A DNA stretch of 64,000 nt from JACPJP01 sp964650285 (GTDB lineage Archaea; Nanobdellota; Nanobdellia; Woesearchaeales; GW2011-AR4): positions 1 through 64,000 of the forward strand of contig CAZYSP010000004.1 in the NCBI GenBank assembly GCA_964650285.1, written 5' to 3'. The position numbers and the translations under genes were made by a program. Shown here in pieces: positions 39,332-47,106 of the stretch (its first letter is position 1; each line of letters begins with the position of its first letter). Below the pieces are notes generated by a model. The model did not search any database. It was not told where the DNA came from and was given only the letters and a program-made list of their open reading frames with translations.

Positions 39332-40255
39332 TTAAATATTTTTGCTTTTTTCCAGTTGTAAAACATTTTTTACTGCAGCAATAGCAACCTCAATCTGCTT
39401 TTTATTGGGATTTTTAGTAGTAACTTTCTGCATAAGCAGTCCAGGCCATATAAACATCTTCATAACAGCATTTTTCTCATATTTTGCGCTTAACTTCAGA
39501 AATTCATAAGAAATGCCTGCAATTAACGGCAGCAAGGAAAACCTGATTAAAAATAAAATAGTCTTTCTTGGAAAAATGTGCATATTGGCAAGATTTGGAA
39601 ACAGGTAAAGGACTATTGGCGTCAATATTGAAAAAACAAGTATACTTATAACCAAAACAATCATGATAAATGCAGTCCCGCATCTTGGATGCAATGTGCT
39701 GTATTTTTTCATATTCTTCACATCCAGCTTTTCTCCCTTTTCATAGCAATGTACAGCCTTGTGCTCTGCACCGTGGTACCGAAATAAAACCTTAACATCT
39801 TTCATTAAGGAAATAGCATAAATATACAATAAAAACATTCCAATTCTTATTATGCCGTCTATTAAATTAAAAAAGAATGGTTGCGTCTCTTCCTTAAAAC
39901 CAATAATTAAAGTTAAAAAATAGGGCAAAGCCAGAAAAAGCAGCAATGCAAGACTTACTGCAAAAACAATTGTAAAAGCCATTTCCCATTTGCTTATTTT
40001 TTCCTCTTTTTCTGTCGCTATCTGCTGCTCTGCTGACCACATTATAGACCTCATCCCTAAAACCAGCATATCAATAAGATTGAAGAATCCCCTTACAATA
40101 GGAAGCTTGTAGAATCTGCCTTTTCTCTGCTTTATCTTTTCCTTTTTTGTTATTATTTTCTTATTTTTCCTGACTGCAACAACATTATATTTAGGGCCTC
40201 TGATCATTATACCTTCTATCACAGCCTGTCCGCCAATGTTTAGTTTTTTGGGCAT
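39332..40255 (-). CDS. DUF1385 family membrane protein (YqhQ-like)
   Basis: 307 residues with the family signature NIGGQAVIEGIMIRGP at the N-terminus, then WSAEQQ and RYHGAEHKAVHCYEKG, LHPRCGTAFIM and ISYEFLKLSAKYE. Four to five membrane helices are visible (about 95-125, 140-160, 195-225, 240-265). The family is widespread in bacteria and some archaea; its role is not firmly known. Its His and Cys pattern suggests a metal site. It is transcribed away from nrdR. Confidence 0.88.
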   Translation of the reverse strand: MPKKLNIGGQAVIEGIMIRGPKYNVVAVRKNKKIITKKEKIKQRKGRFYKLPIVRGFFNLIDMLVLGMRSIMWSAEQQIATEKEEKISKWEMAFTIVFAVSLALLLFLALPYFLTLIIGFKEETQPFFFNLIDGIIRIGMFLLYIYAISLMKDVKVLFRYHGAEHKAVHCYEKGEKLDVKNMKKYSTLHPRCGTAFIMIVLVISILVFSILTPIVLYLFPNLANMHIFPRKTILFLIRFSLLPLIAGISYEFLKLSAKYEKNAVMKMFIWPGLLMQKVTTKNPNKKQIEVAIAAVKNVLQLEKSKNI

Positions 40256-40422
40256 TTTTTATGCAAAATATACTCTATTTATATTATTTGTTGTTTGGTT
40301 TTATTTTGATAATTATTTATATATTAAAAATTGTATTTTTTATTTATTGTACTCATTTTTTGAATTTATTGTTGTATTAAAGAACAAAAACTTAATAAGC
40401 AGCAAATATTGCACTATTTAAT

Positions 40423-40875
40423 ATGAAATGCCCTTACTGCAGTCATGAAGAAACCCAGGTAATTGACTCAAGAGATACAGAGAATCTGGAAGCAACAAGG
40501 AGAAGAAGAGAATGTTCAAAATGCAAAAAACGCTTTACTACATATGAGCGTGTAGAAGAAGCCGATATTGTTGTTGTAAAAAAGGATGGAAAAAGAGAAA
40601 GATATGAAAGACAAAAATTAATTAATGGAATCCTAAAAGCTTGTGAAAAAAGGCCCATACCTCTGGAAAAGATAGAGAAGATTGTAGATGACGTTGAGTC
40701 TGATTTAAGAAAGCGCGATTCAGTTGAAGTTGGCAGCAAAACAATTGGAAAAATAACAATGAGAAAACTTAAATCTTTGGATAAAGTTGCTTACATAAGA
40801 TTTGCTTCTGTTTATTTGGAATTTGAAGATTTGACCAGGTTTGAAGAAGAACTGGATAAATTGCAGAAAAAATGA
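40423..40875 (+). CDS. nrdR: Transcriptional repressor NrdR
   Basis: 150 residues with an N-terminal zinc ribbon CPYCSHEETQVIDSR...CSKCKKRFTTYERVE and an ATP-cone domain (about 48-140; VVKKDGKRERYERQKLINGI, VEVGSKTIGKITMRKL). NrdR senses ATP/dATP and represses ribonucleotide-reductase genes, which are not in the window. It overlaps the next gene by 4 bases and heads a three-gene nucleotide unit with a P-loop kinase and dCMP deaminase, suggesting control of dNTP supply. Confidence 0.93.
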   Translation: MKCPYCSHEETQVIDSRDTENLEATRRRRECSKCKKRFTTYERVEEADIVVVKKDGKRERYERQKLINGILKACEKRPIPLEKIEKIVDDVESDLRKRDSVEVGSKTIGKITMRKLKSLDKVAYIRFASVYLEFEDLTRFEEELDKLQKK

Positions 40876-41516
40876 TTATAGCTTTAACAGGCAAAAACGC
40901 ATCCGGCAAAAGCGAGGTTGCAGAATATCTGAAAACAAAAGGATTTGTTTATTATTCTCTTTCTGATGTGTTGAGGGAAGAAGCTACAAAAAGAGGTTTA
41001 GAGCATTCCAGGGATAATTTGACTAAATTAGGAAATGGGTTAAGGGAAAAATTTGGAGCAAGTTATTTAGCAGCCCAAATTAATAAAAAAATAAAGCAGC
41101 AATTAAAGTCCAATAATAGAAATTCAATAATTAAAAAAAACAATGGTTTGATTAATAATAATGGATCAAAAATCAATGAAAAAAATAACAACGAAACCAA
41201 TTTTGTAATTGACAGCATAAGAAGCCCTTATGAGGCAAAAGAACTGATGAAAAACAAGGATTTTATTCTTATTGGCATCGATGTCCCAGTTGAATTGTGT
41301 TTTAAAAGGCTGCTTGAAAGAAACAGGGTTGGAGATGCAAAGACATTGGAAGCCTTCAAACAACAAGAGCAAAGAGAAAATTTAAATAATACTACAAATC
41401 AACAGCTCGATGAGACATTTAAGTTAGCAGAAAAAGTTATTGTTAATGATGGCACTTTGGAAGAGTTGCATAAGAAAGTTGATGATTTATTATTACAACT
41501 AAAAAATAAACATTAA
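40872..41516 (+). CDS. P-loop nucleotide kinase-like protein
   Basis: 214 residues. Walker A ALTGKNASGKSEVAEYLKTKG opens the protein; SLSDVLREEATKRG and DSIRSPYEAKELMK and ERNRVGDAKT follow, as in dephospho-CoA or adenylate-kinase-like families. An Asn/Lys-rich, low-complexity insert sits at about 74-113. Position between nrdR and dCMP deaminase suggests a deoxynucleotide kinase, but the substrate is not proven. Confidence 0.75.
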   Translation: MIIALTGKNASGKSEVAEYLKTKGFVYYSLSDVLREEATKRGLEHSRDNLTKLGNGLREKFGASYLAAQINKKIKQQLKSNNRNSIIKKNNGLINNNGSKINEKNNNETNFVIDSIRSPYEAKELMKNKDFILIGIDVPVELCFKRLLERNRVGDAKTLEAFKQQEQRENLNNTTNQQLDETFKLAEKVIVNDGTLEELHKKVDDLLLQLKNKH

Positions 41517-41565
41517 TTCATATTAAAAATAAAAAATATTATTGGAATAAAAATAATGAATAAAA

Positions 41566-42003
41566 ATGACAAGAGCAAGCTGGGAAGAGTATTTCATGAA
41601 CATTGCAAAGCAGGTTGCTAGCAGAAGCACCTGTGAAAGGAAGCATATAGGCTCAGTTATTGTAAGGGATAAAACCATACTTTCTACAGGTTATAACGGA
41701 AGCATCAGGGGAATGCCGCATTGTGACGAAGCAGGGCATATGATGGAAAATGGCCATTGTGTTGCTACAATACACGCAGAAGCAAATGCAATCCTGCAAG
41801 CAGCTAAAAATGGCGTCATGATTGGCAATTCTGAAATCTACATAACCGCAAGCCCATGCTGGACATGCTTCAAGATGCTTGCTAACGCCGGAATAAAAAA
41901 AATCTATTATGGAGAATTCTACAGGGATGAAAGGATCTTTGATGTAGCAAAGAAACTAGGCATAGAATTAACACACATAAAAGTTGATCAGAGTAAGTTA
42001 TAA
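41566..42003 (+). CDS. dCMP deaminase
   Basis: 145 residues. Zinc deaminase motifs IHAEANAIL and SPCWTCFKML, with GYNGSIRGMPHCDEAGHMME near the substrate site. It deaminates dCMP to dUMP for thymidylate synthesis. It follows the kinase by 49 bases in the nrdR unit. TATTATTGGAATAAAAATAATG upstream is AT-rich and may include its own promoter. Confidence 0.9.
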   Translation: MTRASWEEYFMNIAKQVASRSTCERKHIGSVIVRDKTILSTGYNGSIRGMPHCDEAGHMMENGHCVATIHAEANAILQAAKNGVMIGNSEIYITASPCWTCFKMLANAGIKKIYYGEFYRDERIFDVAKKLGIELTHIKVDQSKL

Positions 42004-42015
42004 AGATTGCACAAT

Positions 42016-42142
42016 CTAACGTGCTGTCCAGCCGCCATCCACAACAAGATTATGGCCAGTTATAAAGCTCGATTCATCCAATGCCAAAAAAACTGCAGCA
42101 TTTCCAATCGGCCTTTTTCTTTCTTTTGTTGTAGAACTACTT
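42016..42142 (-). pseudogene. C-terminal remnant of a short-chain dehydrogenase
   Basis: The minus strand reads KRPIGNAAVFLALD then ESSFITGHNLVVDGGWTA and a stop codon TAG at 42016-42018. This is the C-terminus of a classical SDR (GN-VA-FL-SDESSFITG-L-VDGGW). A stop lies upstream in frame at about 42143, so only about 40 codons of the roughly 250 remain. It marks an eroded gene in the 187-base gap before the channel gene. Confidence 0.75.
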
Positions 42143-42190
42143 TATAAACCTCACGCGCAAATGTCCGGTGGTATAGTAAGAATTAGATGA

Positions 42191-43693
42191 TCAAACACTC
42201 TCAGGCTTCCATAATCTTGCAATCCTGTCCTTTTCGCGCCATTTTCTTATGAAGTTCTTTACCCTTAACGGAAGGACAGTTTCAAGAAGTTCACTTTTTT
42301 CAGTCAGCTTGTAAAGCTCTTTTTTTAGCTTGTTGCTTAAGTCTTTATACAAGCTAGGGTCAGCATAAATCAAGCCTTCCTCAATTCTATGGTAAGCTGT
42401 AGTTCCTTCTGGAGCAAAAACTATGTAACCGCGTTTGCCCTTTAAAAGTTCCGAGTAAGAATCCATCCCCCTGTACACCTTTTCTGCATCTGCTAAATAA
42501 ACACCGCCTTTCTTGCCGCTTGGGTCTAAAATTACAAGCTCATCACCCTCAACAGCCACGCATACAGAATAATGGGCTGATTTTGCTTGCGGAAATAAAA
42601 TATTCTTTTTATAGTCAACAATAATTAAGGCTCCTTCATTGAGCCATAGCCTTATCTCATCTTTTAAGTCTGTTATGTGGCCTATGTCTATCCAGGCTCC
42701 CTTAACCTTGTTTTTGGTCATATCCTGCGTAACTTTGATCAATGTTTCCGGATGAGTTCCCATACCCACCTTGGTGTTGCTTAATTCCCCTATTTTTGAC
42801 TGGCTCTCACTGTAGCCAAAGATTTTCAGTATTATTGATACGCTGGCAGGTCCACAAAAACTGGGCTTTTGCTCAACATAATAACTTTTTATTTTTTCCA
42901 AAGTATCAAGGTCAGTTTCTACATTCTTGAATGATATGTCTTTTTTTACAAATTCTTTGTTGGGTATGGATGTTGAATAGCCAAAATCAGACTTTATTGT
43001 AACTGCCTGGTTTGATATGGATTTTATGCTGCCATCTATATCATCAATTTTAACTTTCTGGCCAAGTTTAAATGATCTAGAGGTTCTTATGTAAATGCCT
43101 GCTATAAAATTTTCCATAAACACTTTTGTTCCAAAAAATATGTATAAGAAAAGCAGGGCCATGATTCCATAAAAAAACCATCCAATAGCAGAGGTTATAC
43201 CACTTATATTAATACCAAAAAAATCCAGCAGGAATAAGCCGGTAAATAGGTACAAAGAAATGCGCACAAAAGCCAGAATCCCGTTCAGGAAATGCTCTCT
43301 CTTCTGCTCAAGCATAAACTCTGTAATGCCAGTTGCAGCAAATATCCTTTTTAATCCAAAAGTTATCAGATTTATGACTGCTATAGCCAGTATAATCAGC
43401 AGTATTACAAGCAGTATGTTTGGCAATAAGTCGTATGTATTTGAAATGAAGTTGCCTGCTACTGTTATGTCCTTTACCAAATCAACCTGTAAGTAGATTA
43501 ATGCAGCTAAAATTGTGAAAATCATAACCAGGTATCTGAAAACCTTTACAATCTGTATGTGCTTTACACTTATTGTTTCTTTTTTTTTGGAGAATGAGAT
43601 TACTAAGCTACTTCCTATCCTGACTACTACGTAACCTGCTATAAGTATTAAAATAGTGATTAAAAGTTTTGTTGTTGTTACATTCAGTGCCAT
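42191..43693 (-). CDS. MscS-like channel fused to a C39-like cysteine peptidase
   Basis: 500 residues. Four to five membrane helices (about 8-30, 48-70, 85-120, 140-190) precede an MscS beta-domain (about 195-270; GTKVFMENFIAGIYIRTSRS, KLGQKVKIDDIDGSI, IPNKEFVKK). A peptidase C39-like domain (about 280-430) follows with the Cys in KPSFCGPASVSIILKIFG, His in SAHYSVCVAVE and Asp in VILDPSGKKGG. The channel and peptidase domains are in one continuous frame. It may couple membrane tension to proteolysis in the cytoplasm. Confidence 0.82.
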   Translation of the reverse strand: MALNVTTTKLLITILILIAGYVVVRIGSSLVISFSKKKETISVKHIQIVKVFRYLVMIFTILAALIYLQVDLVKDITVAGNFISNTYDLLPNILLVILLIILAIAVINLITFGLKRIFAATGITEFMLEQKREHFLNGILAFVRISLYLFTGLFLLDFFGINISGITSAIGWFFYGIMALLFLYIFFGTKVFMENFIAGIYIRTSRSFKLGQKVKIDDIDGSIKSISNQAVTIKSDFGYSTSIPNKEFVKKDISFKNVETDLDTLEKIKSYYVEQKPSFCGPASVSIILKIFGYSESQSKIGELSNTKVGMGTHPETLIKVTQDMTKNKVKGAWIDIGHITDLKDEIRLWLNEGALIIVDYKKNILFPQAKSAHYSVCVAVEGDELVILDPSGKKGGVYLADAEKVYRGMDSYSELLKGKRGYIVFAPEGTTAYHRIEEGLIYADPSLYKDLSNKLKKELYKLTEKSELLETVLPLRVKNFIRKWREKDRIARLWKPESV

Positions 43694-43817
43694 TTTAGGT
43701 TTTTTAACTACTTATTCTAAATGATAACCGAGGTTAAATAAATAGTTTGTTGTTTTTTTGAAATTTTAAACAGAAGTTTGAATGAAAAATGAGATTTTTA
43801 ATAAAATTGTGTAAATA

Positions 43818-43835
43818 TTATCTCTGTAAAGATAA
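43818..43835. promoter_or_regulatory. Inverted repeat TTATCT-N6-AGATAA
   Basis: TTATCT CTGTAA AGATAA lies about 35-50 bases upstream of the PadR-like gene, with a TATA-like CAAATAATTATC just downstream. PadR proteins commonly bind such repeats at their own promoter. Autoregulation is inferred. Confidence 0.4.
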
Positions 43836-43869
43836 GTTCAAATAATTATCATTATTGCCCTAATATTTA

Positions 43870-44217
43870 ATGACCGTAAACATTACTGTAGAGGAATTAG
43901 ACATACGTAGAACATATTTATGCAAAAATCTTGATTTAGTTACATTATTTTTTTTAAAAGAAAAAAGTTCACTTAATGCCTATGATGTTATAGAAGAAGT
44001 CCTTTCTGAATTCAAGGTTTTGCTATTCCCACCTACAGTTTATCATGTTTGGGATAATCTTACTCACACTAATTATATAAAAGTGGATGAAGCAGGAGAA
44101 AAAGGTGAAGAATATTTGAATTTATTAATATCAACTAGAGCAAGAATAGATAGACATTTAGGATTAATCCAGAAGGATATGCCACTATACCATCCATTAC
44201 CTCCAACATTTGCGTAG
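43870..44217 (+). CDS. PadR-like winged-helix regulator
   Basis: 115 residues. The central part LVTLFFLKEKSSLNAYDVIEE...FPPTVYHVWDNLTHTNYIKV follows the PadR pattern of helices and wing with the tyrosine in the recognition helix. The N-terminal 15 residues and C-terminal helix (about 80-115) may dimerise. The ligand and targets are unknown. An inverted repeat overlaps its promoter. Confidence 0.68.
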   Translation: MTVNITVEELDIRRTYLCKNLDLVTLFFLKEKSSLNAYDVIEEVLSEFKVLLFPPTVYHVWDNLTHTNYIKVDEAGEKGEEYLNLLISTRARIDRHLGLIQKDMPLYHPLPPTFA

Positions 44218-44307
44218 TATTTCCTAAGGATTCTTTTAGTTTCTTTATATGCAACAGTATCTAAAAAGAAAACATTTATATATCAATCTGCCTTGTATAA
44301 AGTTGAA

Positions 44308-44475
44308 ATGATTATAGACAAAAATATTTTGATAGGGCTCGGTATTTTAGTGGGGATTTACCTATTGTATAAATTTTTGTTCCGTGCAAGCAAGTTTGAT
44401 GATGAGTACCAAAAAGTCTATAATAAAGTCCTTACCTCAGAAGAGTATAAGGTTAAAGGACAGTATGATAAATAA
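44308..44475 (+). CDS. Small single-span membrane protein
   Basis: 55 residues: one N-terminal transmembrane helix (ILIGLGILVGIYLLYKFLF) and a charged cytoplasmic tail (FDDEYQKVYNKVLTSEEYK). The start at 44308 is chosen over an upstream TTG because CATTTATATATC lies about 25 bases before it. No family is recognised. Confidence 0.65.
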   Translation: MIIDKNILIGLGILVGIYLLYKFLFRASKFDDEYQKVYNKVLTSEEYKVKGQYDK

Positions 44476-44547
44476 GTTCTTCTTTTTCTGGGATTGCATT
44501 AAAAATAAATAAATTTATTAAAGATAAATGAGAAATATCATAATAAA

Positions 44548-44673
44548 ATGGTAAAATGCCCTTACTGCGGAAAGGAATTGACAGAAAATGAAACATTCTG
44601 CTGGCACTGCGAGAATGATCTTTCCAAGCTGAAAGATAAGATGGAAAAGCCGGAATCAGAAGAAGATAGTTAG
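44548..44673 (+). CDS. Small zinc-ribbon protein
   Basis: 41 residues starting MVKCPYCGKELTENETFCWH and continuing to a CENDL; two CxxC pairs (CPYC and CWHC) make a single zinc ribbon. The C-terminus is acidic. TTTATTAAAG about 27 bases upstream is its promoter. It ends one base before the tpiA ATG, so the two are co-transcribed. The role is unknown; such ribbons often bind RNA or protein. Confidence 0.75.
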   Translation: MVKCPYCGKELTENETFCWHCENDLSKLKDKMEKPESEEDS

Positions 44674-44674
44674 A

Positions 44675-45424
44675 ATGGCAATGAAACCTCTAATAGCAGC
44701 GAACTGGAAGATGAATAAGGATATTAAGGAAGCTGTTTCTTTTATTAACAAATTTAAAAATTTAATTAAAAATATTAAAAATACTGAAATAGTAATTTGT
44801 GCACCTTTTACATCATTATCTGAAATAAAAAAATTAATCAAAACTACAAATATTAAACTTGGCGCGCAAAACATGCATTTTGAGGAAAAAGGCGCATTTA
44901 CAGGCGAGATTTCCGGATTAATGCTAAAAGATATTGTTGAATATGTTATTCTAGGTCATTCTGAGAGAAGGCAGATTTTTCATGAGACTGATGATTTAAT
45001 AAACAAAAAAATAGAGTCAGCATTAAAAAATAAATTAAAACCTATATTATGCATTGGAGAAACATTACAGCAGAGAAACAATAACAAAACAATGAAAATA
45101 ATAAAAAATCAATTGAAAGGATGTTTAAAAAATGTTTCAAATGATGAAATGAAAAATATTGTTGTTGCTTACGAGCCGGTATGGGCAATAGGGACAGGGA
45201 AAAATGCAACTCCAGAGCAGGCAGAAGAAGTTCATAAGTTCATAAGGGAATTATTGTCAAAAATGTATAATGAAACTATTTCTAAAAATACAAGGATAAT
45301 TTACGGCGGCAGCATGAAGCCAAATAACGCCCGCGAGCTGTTATCAATGCCAAACATCAATGGCGGCTTAGTTGGTGGTGCTTCTTTAGATGCCAAGAGT
45401 TTTGGTGAGATTTGCAATACCTAA
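44675..45424 (+). CDS. tpiA: Triosephosphate isomerase, long bacterial-type
   Basis: Interconverts dihydroxyacetone phosphate and glyceraldehyde 3-phosphate. Motifs AANWKMN (catalytic Lys), ILGHSERRQIF (His), VVAYEPVWAIGTGKNATPEQ (Glu, loop 6), IIYGGSMKPNNA and GGLVGGASLD are intact. At 249 residues it is the bacterial/eukaryotic length; archaeal enzymes are about 225 and lack the extra helices. Transfer from bacteria is likely. It overlaps the convergent dnaJ stop by 4 bases. Confidence 0.94.
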   Translation: MAMKPLIAANWKMNKDIKEAVSFINKFKNLIKNIKNTEIVICAPFTSLSEIKKLIKTTNIKLGAQNMHFEEKGAFTGEISGLMLKDIVEYVILGHSERRQIFHETDDLINKKIESALKNKLKPILCIGETLQQRNNNKTMKIIKNQLKGCLKNVSNDEMKNIVVAYEPVWAIGTGKNATPEQAEEVHKFIRELLSKMYNETISKNTRIIYGGSMKPNNARELLSMPNINGGLVGGASLDAKSFGEICNT

Positions 45425-46524
45425 AACATCTTACCCAAAAACCCTTTTTTCTTCTTGTTTCCTTTTTCAAATTCCTTAAGAAGTTCTTTCTGTTTTTTGC
45501 TTAATTTTTCAGGTACTTCAATAACAACCTCAACATTTTCATTTCCAGTGCCATGACCATGTAGATAAGGTACGCCTTTTCCTTTCATTCTAAAAATAGT
45601 ATTATTTTGCGTGCCAGCAGGTATTTTTAACTTGGCCTTTTCATCTAATGTAGGAACTTCTATTTCCCCACCTAAAGCTGCTATAGTAAATGGTATTGGT
45701 ACTTTAATGTAGATATCATCACCATGCCTTTCAAATATTTCATGCTCTTTTACATGAATTATGATGTATAAGTCACCAGGTTCTGCACCTTTTTCTCCTG
45801 CTTCACCTTCCTCAACAATCCTTAAATTTGTCCCTTCTTCTGCCCCTGTTGGAACTTTAACTTCAAGCTTCCTGGTTTTTTTAACAACTCCAGTACCATC
45901 GCAAACTGCACATTCTTTCTTTATGTATTTTCCCTGGCCGCGGCATTTGCCGCAGGTTGTTGTTGTAGAGAACATTCCAAATGGTGTCCTTTGCGTTCTT
46001 CTTTGCATTCCAGAGCCGTTGCACTCAGGACAGTTTACAATATCTGCATCGCTTTCAGCACCAGAGCCATGGCATTTTGAACAGGACTCTAATCTTGGGA
46101 TAATAATATGCTTTGCTACACCTTTAGCAGCCTCTTCCAGAGTAATTTCCAAATCATACCTTAAATCAGCTCCTCTTCTAGGTCCTCTTCTTCTTGAGCC
46201 AAACTGCCTTCCTCCGAAAAAACTTTCAAATATGCTGTCAAAATCAAAACCACCTCCAAAATCAGACATTATATCGCTAAAGTCAAAGCCTTCAAAGCCC
46301 TTGAACTGGTCTGCAGTTGTGCCGTACTGGTCGTATTGTGTTCTTTTCTGGTCGTCAGCAAGAACAGCAGCAGCTTCATTTATTTCCTTGAACTTATCAG
46401 CAGAATCCTCTTCCTTATTCAAATCAGGATGATATTTTTTAGCCAGCTTCTTGTAGGCTTTCTTTATTTCCTCCTTGGTCGCGTTCTTACCTACGCCTAG
46501 TATTTTGTAATAGTCTTTTGGCAT
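45421..46524 (-). CDS. dnaJ: Chaperone DnaJ
   Basis: 367 residues. J domain (about 1-70) with the KYHPDLN motif that stimulates DnaK; a Gly/Phe-rich region (FGGGFDFDSIFESFFGG); four CxxCxGxG-type zinc motifs (CSKCHGSG, CPECNGSG, CGKCRGQG, CAVCDGTG); then two C-terminal client-binding domains. Type I DnaJ, complete. It follows an HD-domain gene and dnaK on the same strand. Confidence 0.95.
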   Translation of the reverse strand: MPKDYYKILGVGKNATKEEIKKAYKKLAKKYHPDLNKEEDSADKFKEINEAAAVLADDQKRTQYDQYGTTADQFKGFEGFDFSDIMSDFGGGFDFDSIFESFFGGRQFGSRRRGPRRGADLRYDLEITLEEAAKGVAKHIIIPRLESCSKCHGSGAESDADIVNCPECNGSGMQRRTQRTPFGMFSTTTTCGKCRGQGKYIKKECAVCDGTGVVKKTRKLEVKVPTGAEEGTNLRIVEEGEAGEKGAEPGDLYIIIHVKEHEIFERHGDDIYIKVPIPFTIAALGGEIEVPTLDEKAKLKIPAGTQNNTIFRMKGKGVPYLHGHGTGNENVEVVIEVPEKLSKKQKELLKEFEKGNKKKKGFLGKMF

Positions 46525-46614
46525 TTTATTTGATTTTAATTTTATTTTAATAATTATTTTTTATTGAATTTCCTATTTTTATTATTTTAATAAAATTTTT
46601 AATTGGATTTATTA

Positions 46615-47091
46615 TTATTGTAGCAATTCTTCCTCAATCTTTTTTACAAATTCTAATTTTTTAGTTAAATCAATATTATACCTTTTTTCTAAATCTTTAA
46701 ACCTTTCCTCCAAACTTACTATTCTGTTTCCCCTAACTCTTTTGTCAGCATAAAAAAGAATCTTTTCCTCAATTCTTATTGGCTGGTTTTTTTCTTTTTC
46801 AATTTCGTACAAACTATGTTTTCTAGCCACTTCAGAAACTTCCGGAAAGCCTATGCTTTTTAATAACTTTGCCCCTGCAATTATATGATTATCTTTTTCT
46901 CTTTCAACATCATGCAATAAGGCTGCTGCAATAACAAGGTTTTTATTAATATTAATGCCTTTTTTTATTAATCTATCAGCAATTTCTTCAGCAACTTTGC
47001 AAACAGTTTTACAGTGCCCAATCACATTAGAAGGAGTTTTATTTTTATTTAGAATATCTAAACATTCCTCTTTTGACGGGATTAGTGCCAT
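46615..47091 (-). CDS. HD-domain phosphohydrolase-like protein
   Basis: 158 residues. HD motif residues: NVIGHCKTVCKVAE, LLHDVEREKDNHIIAGAKLL, ARKHSLYEIE, giving the H...HD...D metal site. Members hydrolyse nucleotides or cyclic nucleotides; this one resembles small predicted HD hydrolases. It lies between dnaK and dnaJ with gaps of 15 and 90 bases, so may share the heat-shock transcript. Confidence 0.82.
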   Translation of the reverse strand: MALIPSKEECLDILNKNKTPSNVIGHCKTVCKVAEEIADRLIKKGININKNLVIAAALLHDVEREKDNHIIAGAKLLKSIGFPEVSEVARKHSLYEIEKEKNQPIRIEEKILFYADKRVRGNRIVSLEERFKDLEKRYNIDLTKKLEFVKKIEEELLQ

Positions 47092-47106
47092 AATAAAAAA
47101 GAAAAA

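Noticed and set aside
41221..42003. Reading the SDR remnant as an intact gene
   Set aside because: Only about 40 codons remain and a stop precedes them in frame.
42161..42190. Nine-residue ORF MSGGIVRIR
   Set aside because: The stretch resembles a tRNA 5' end and has no ribosome site, so a coding role is not supported.
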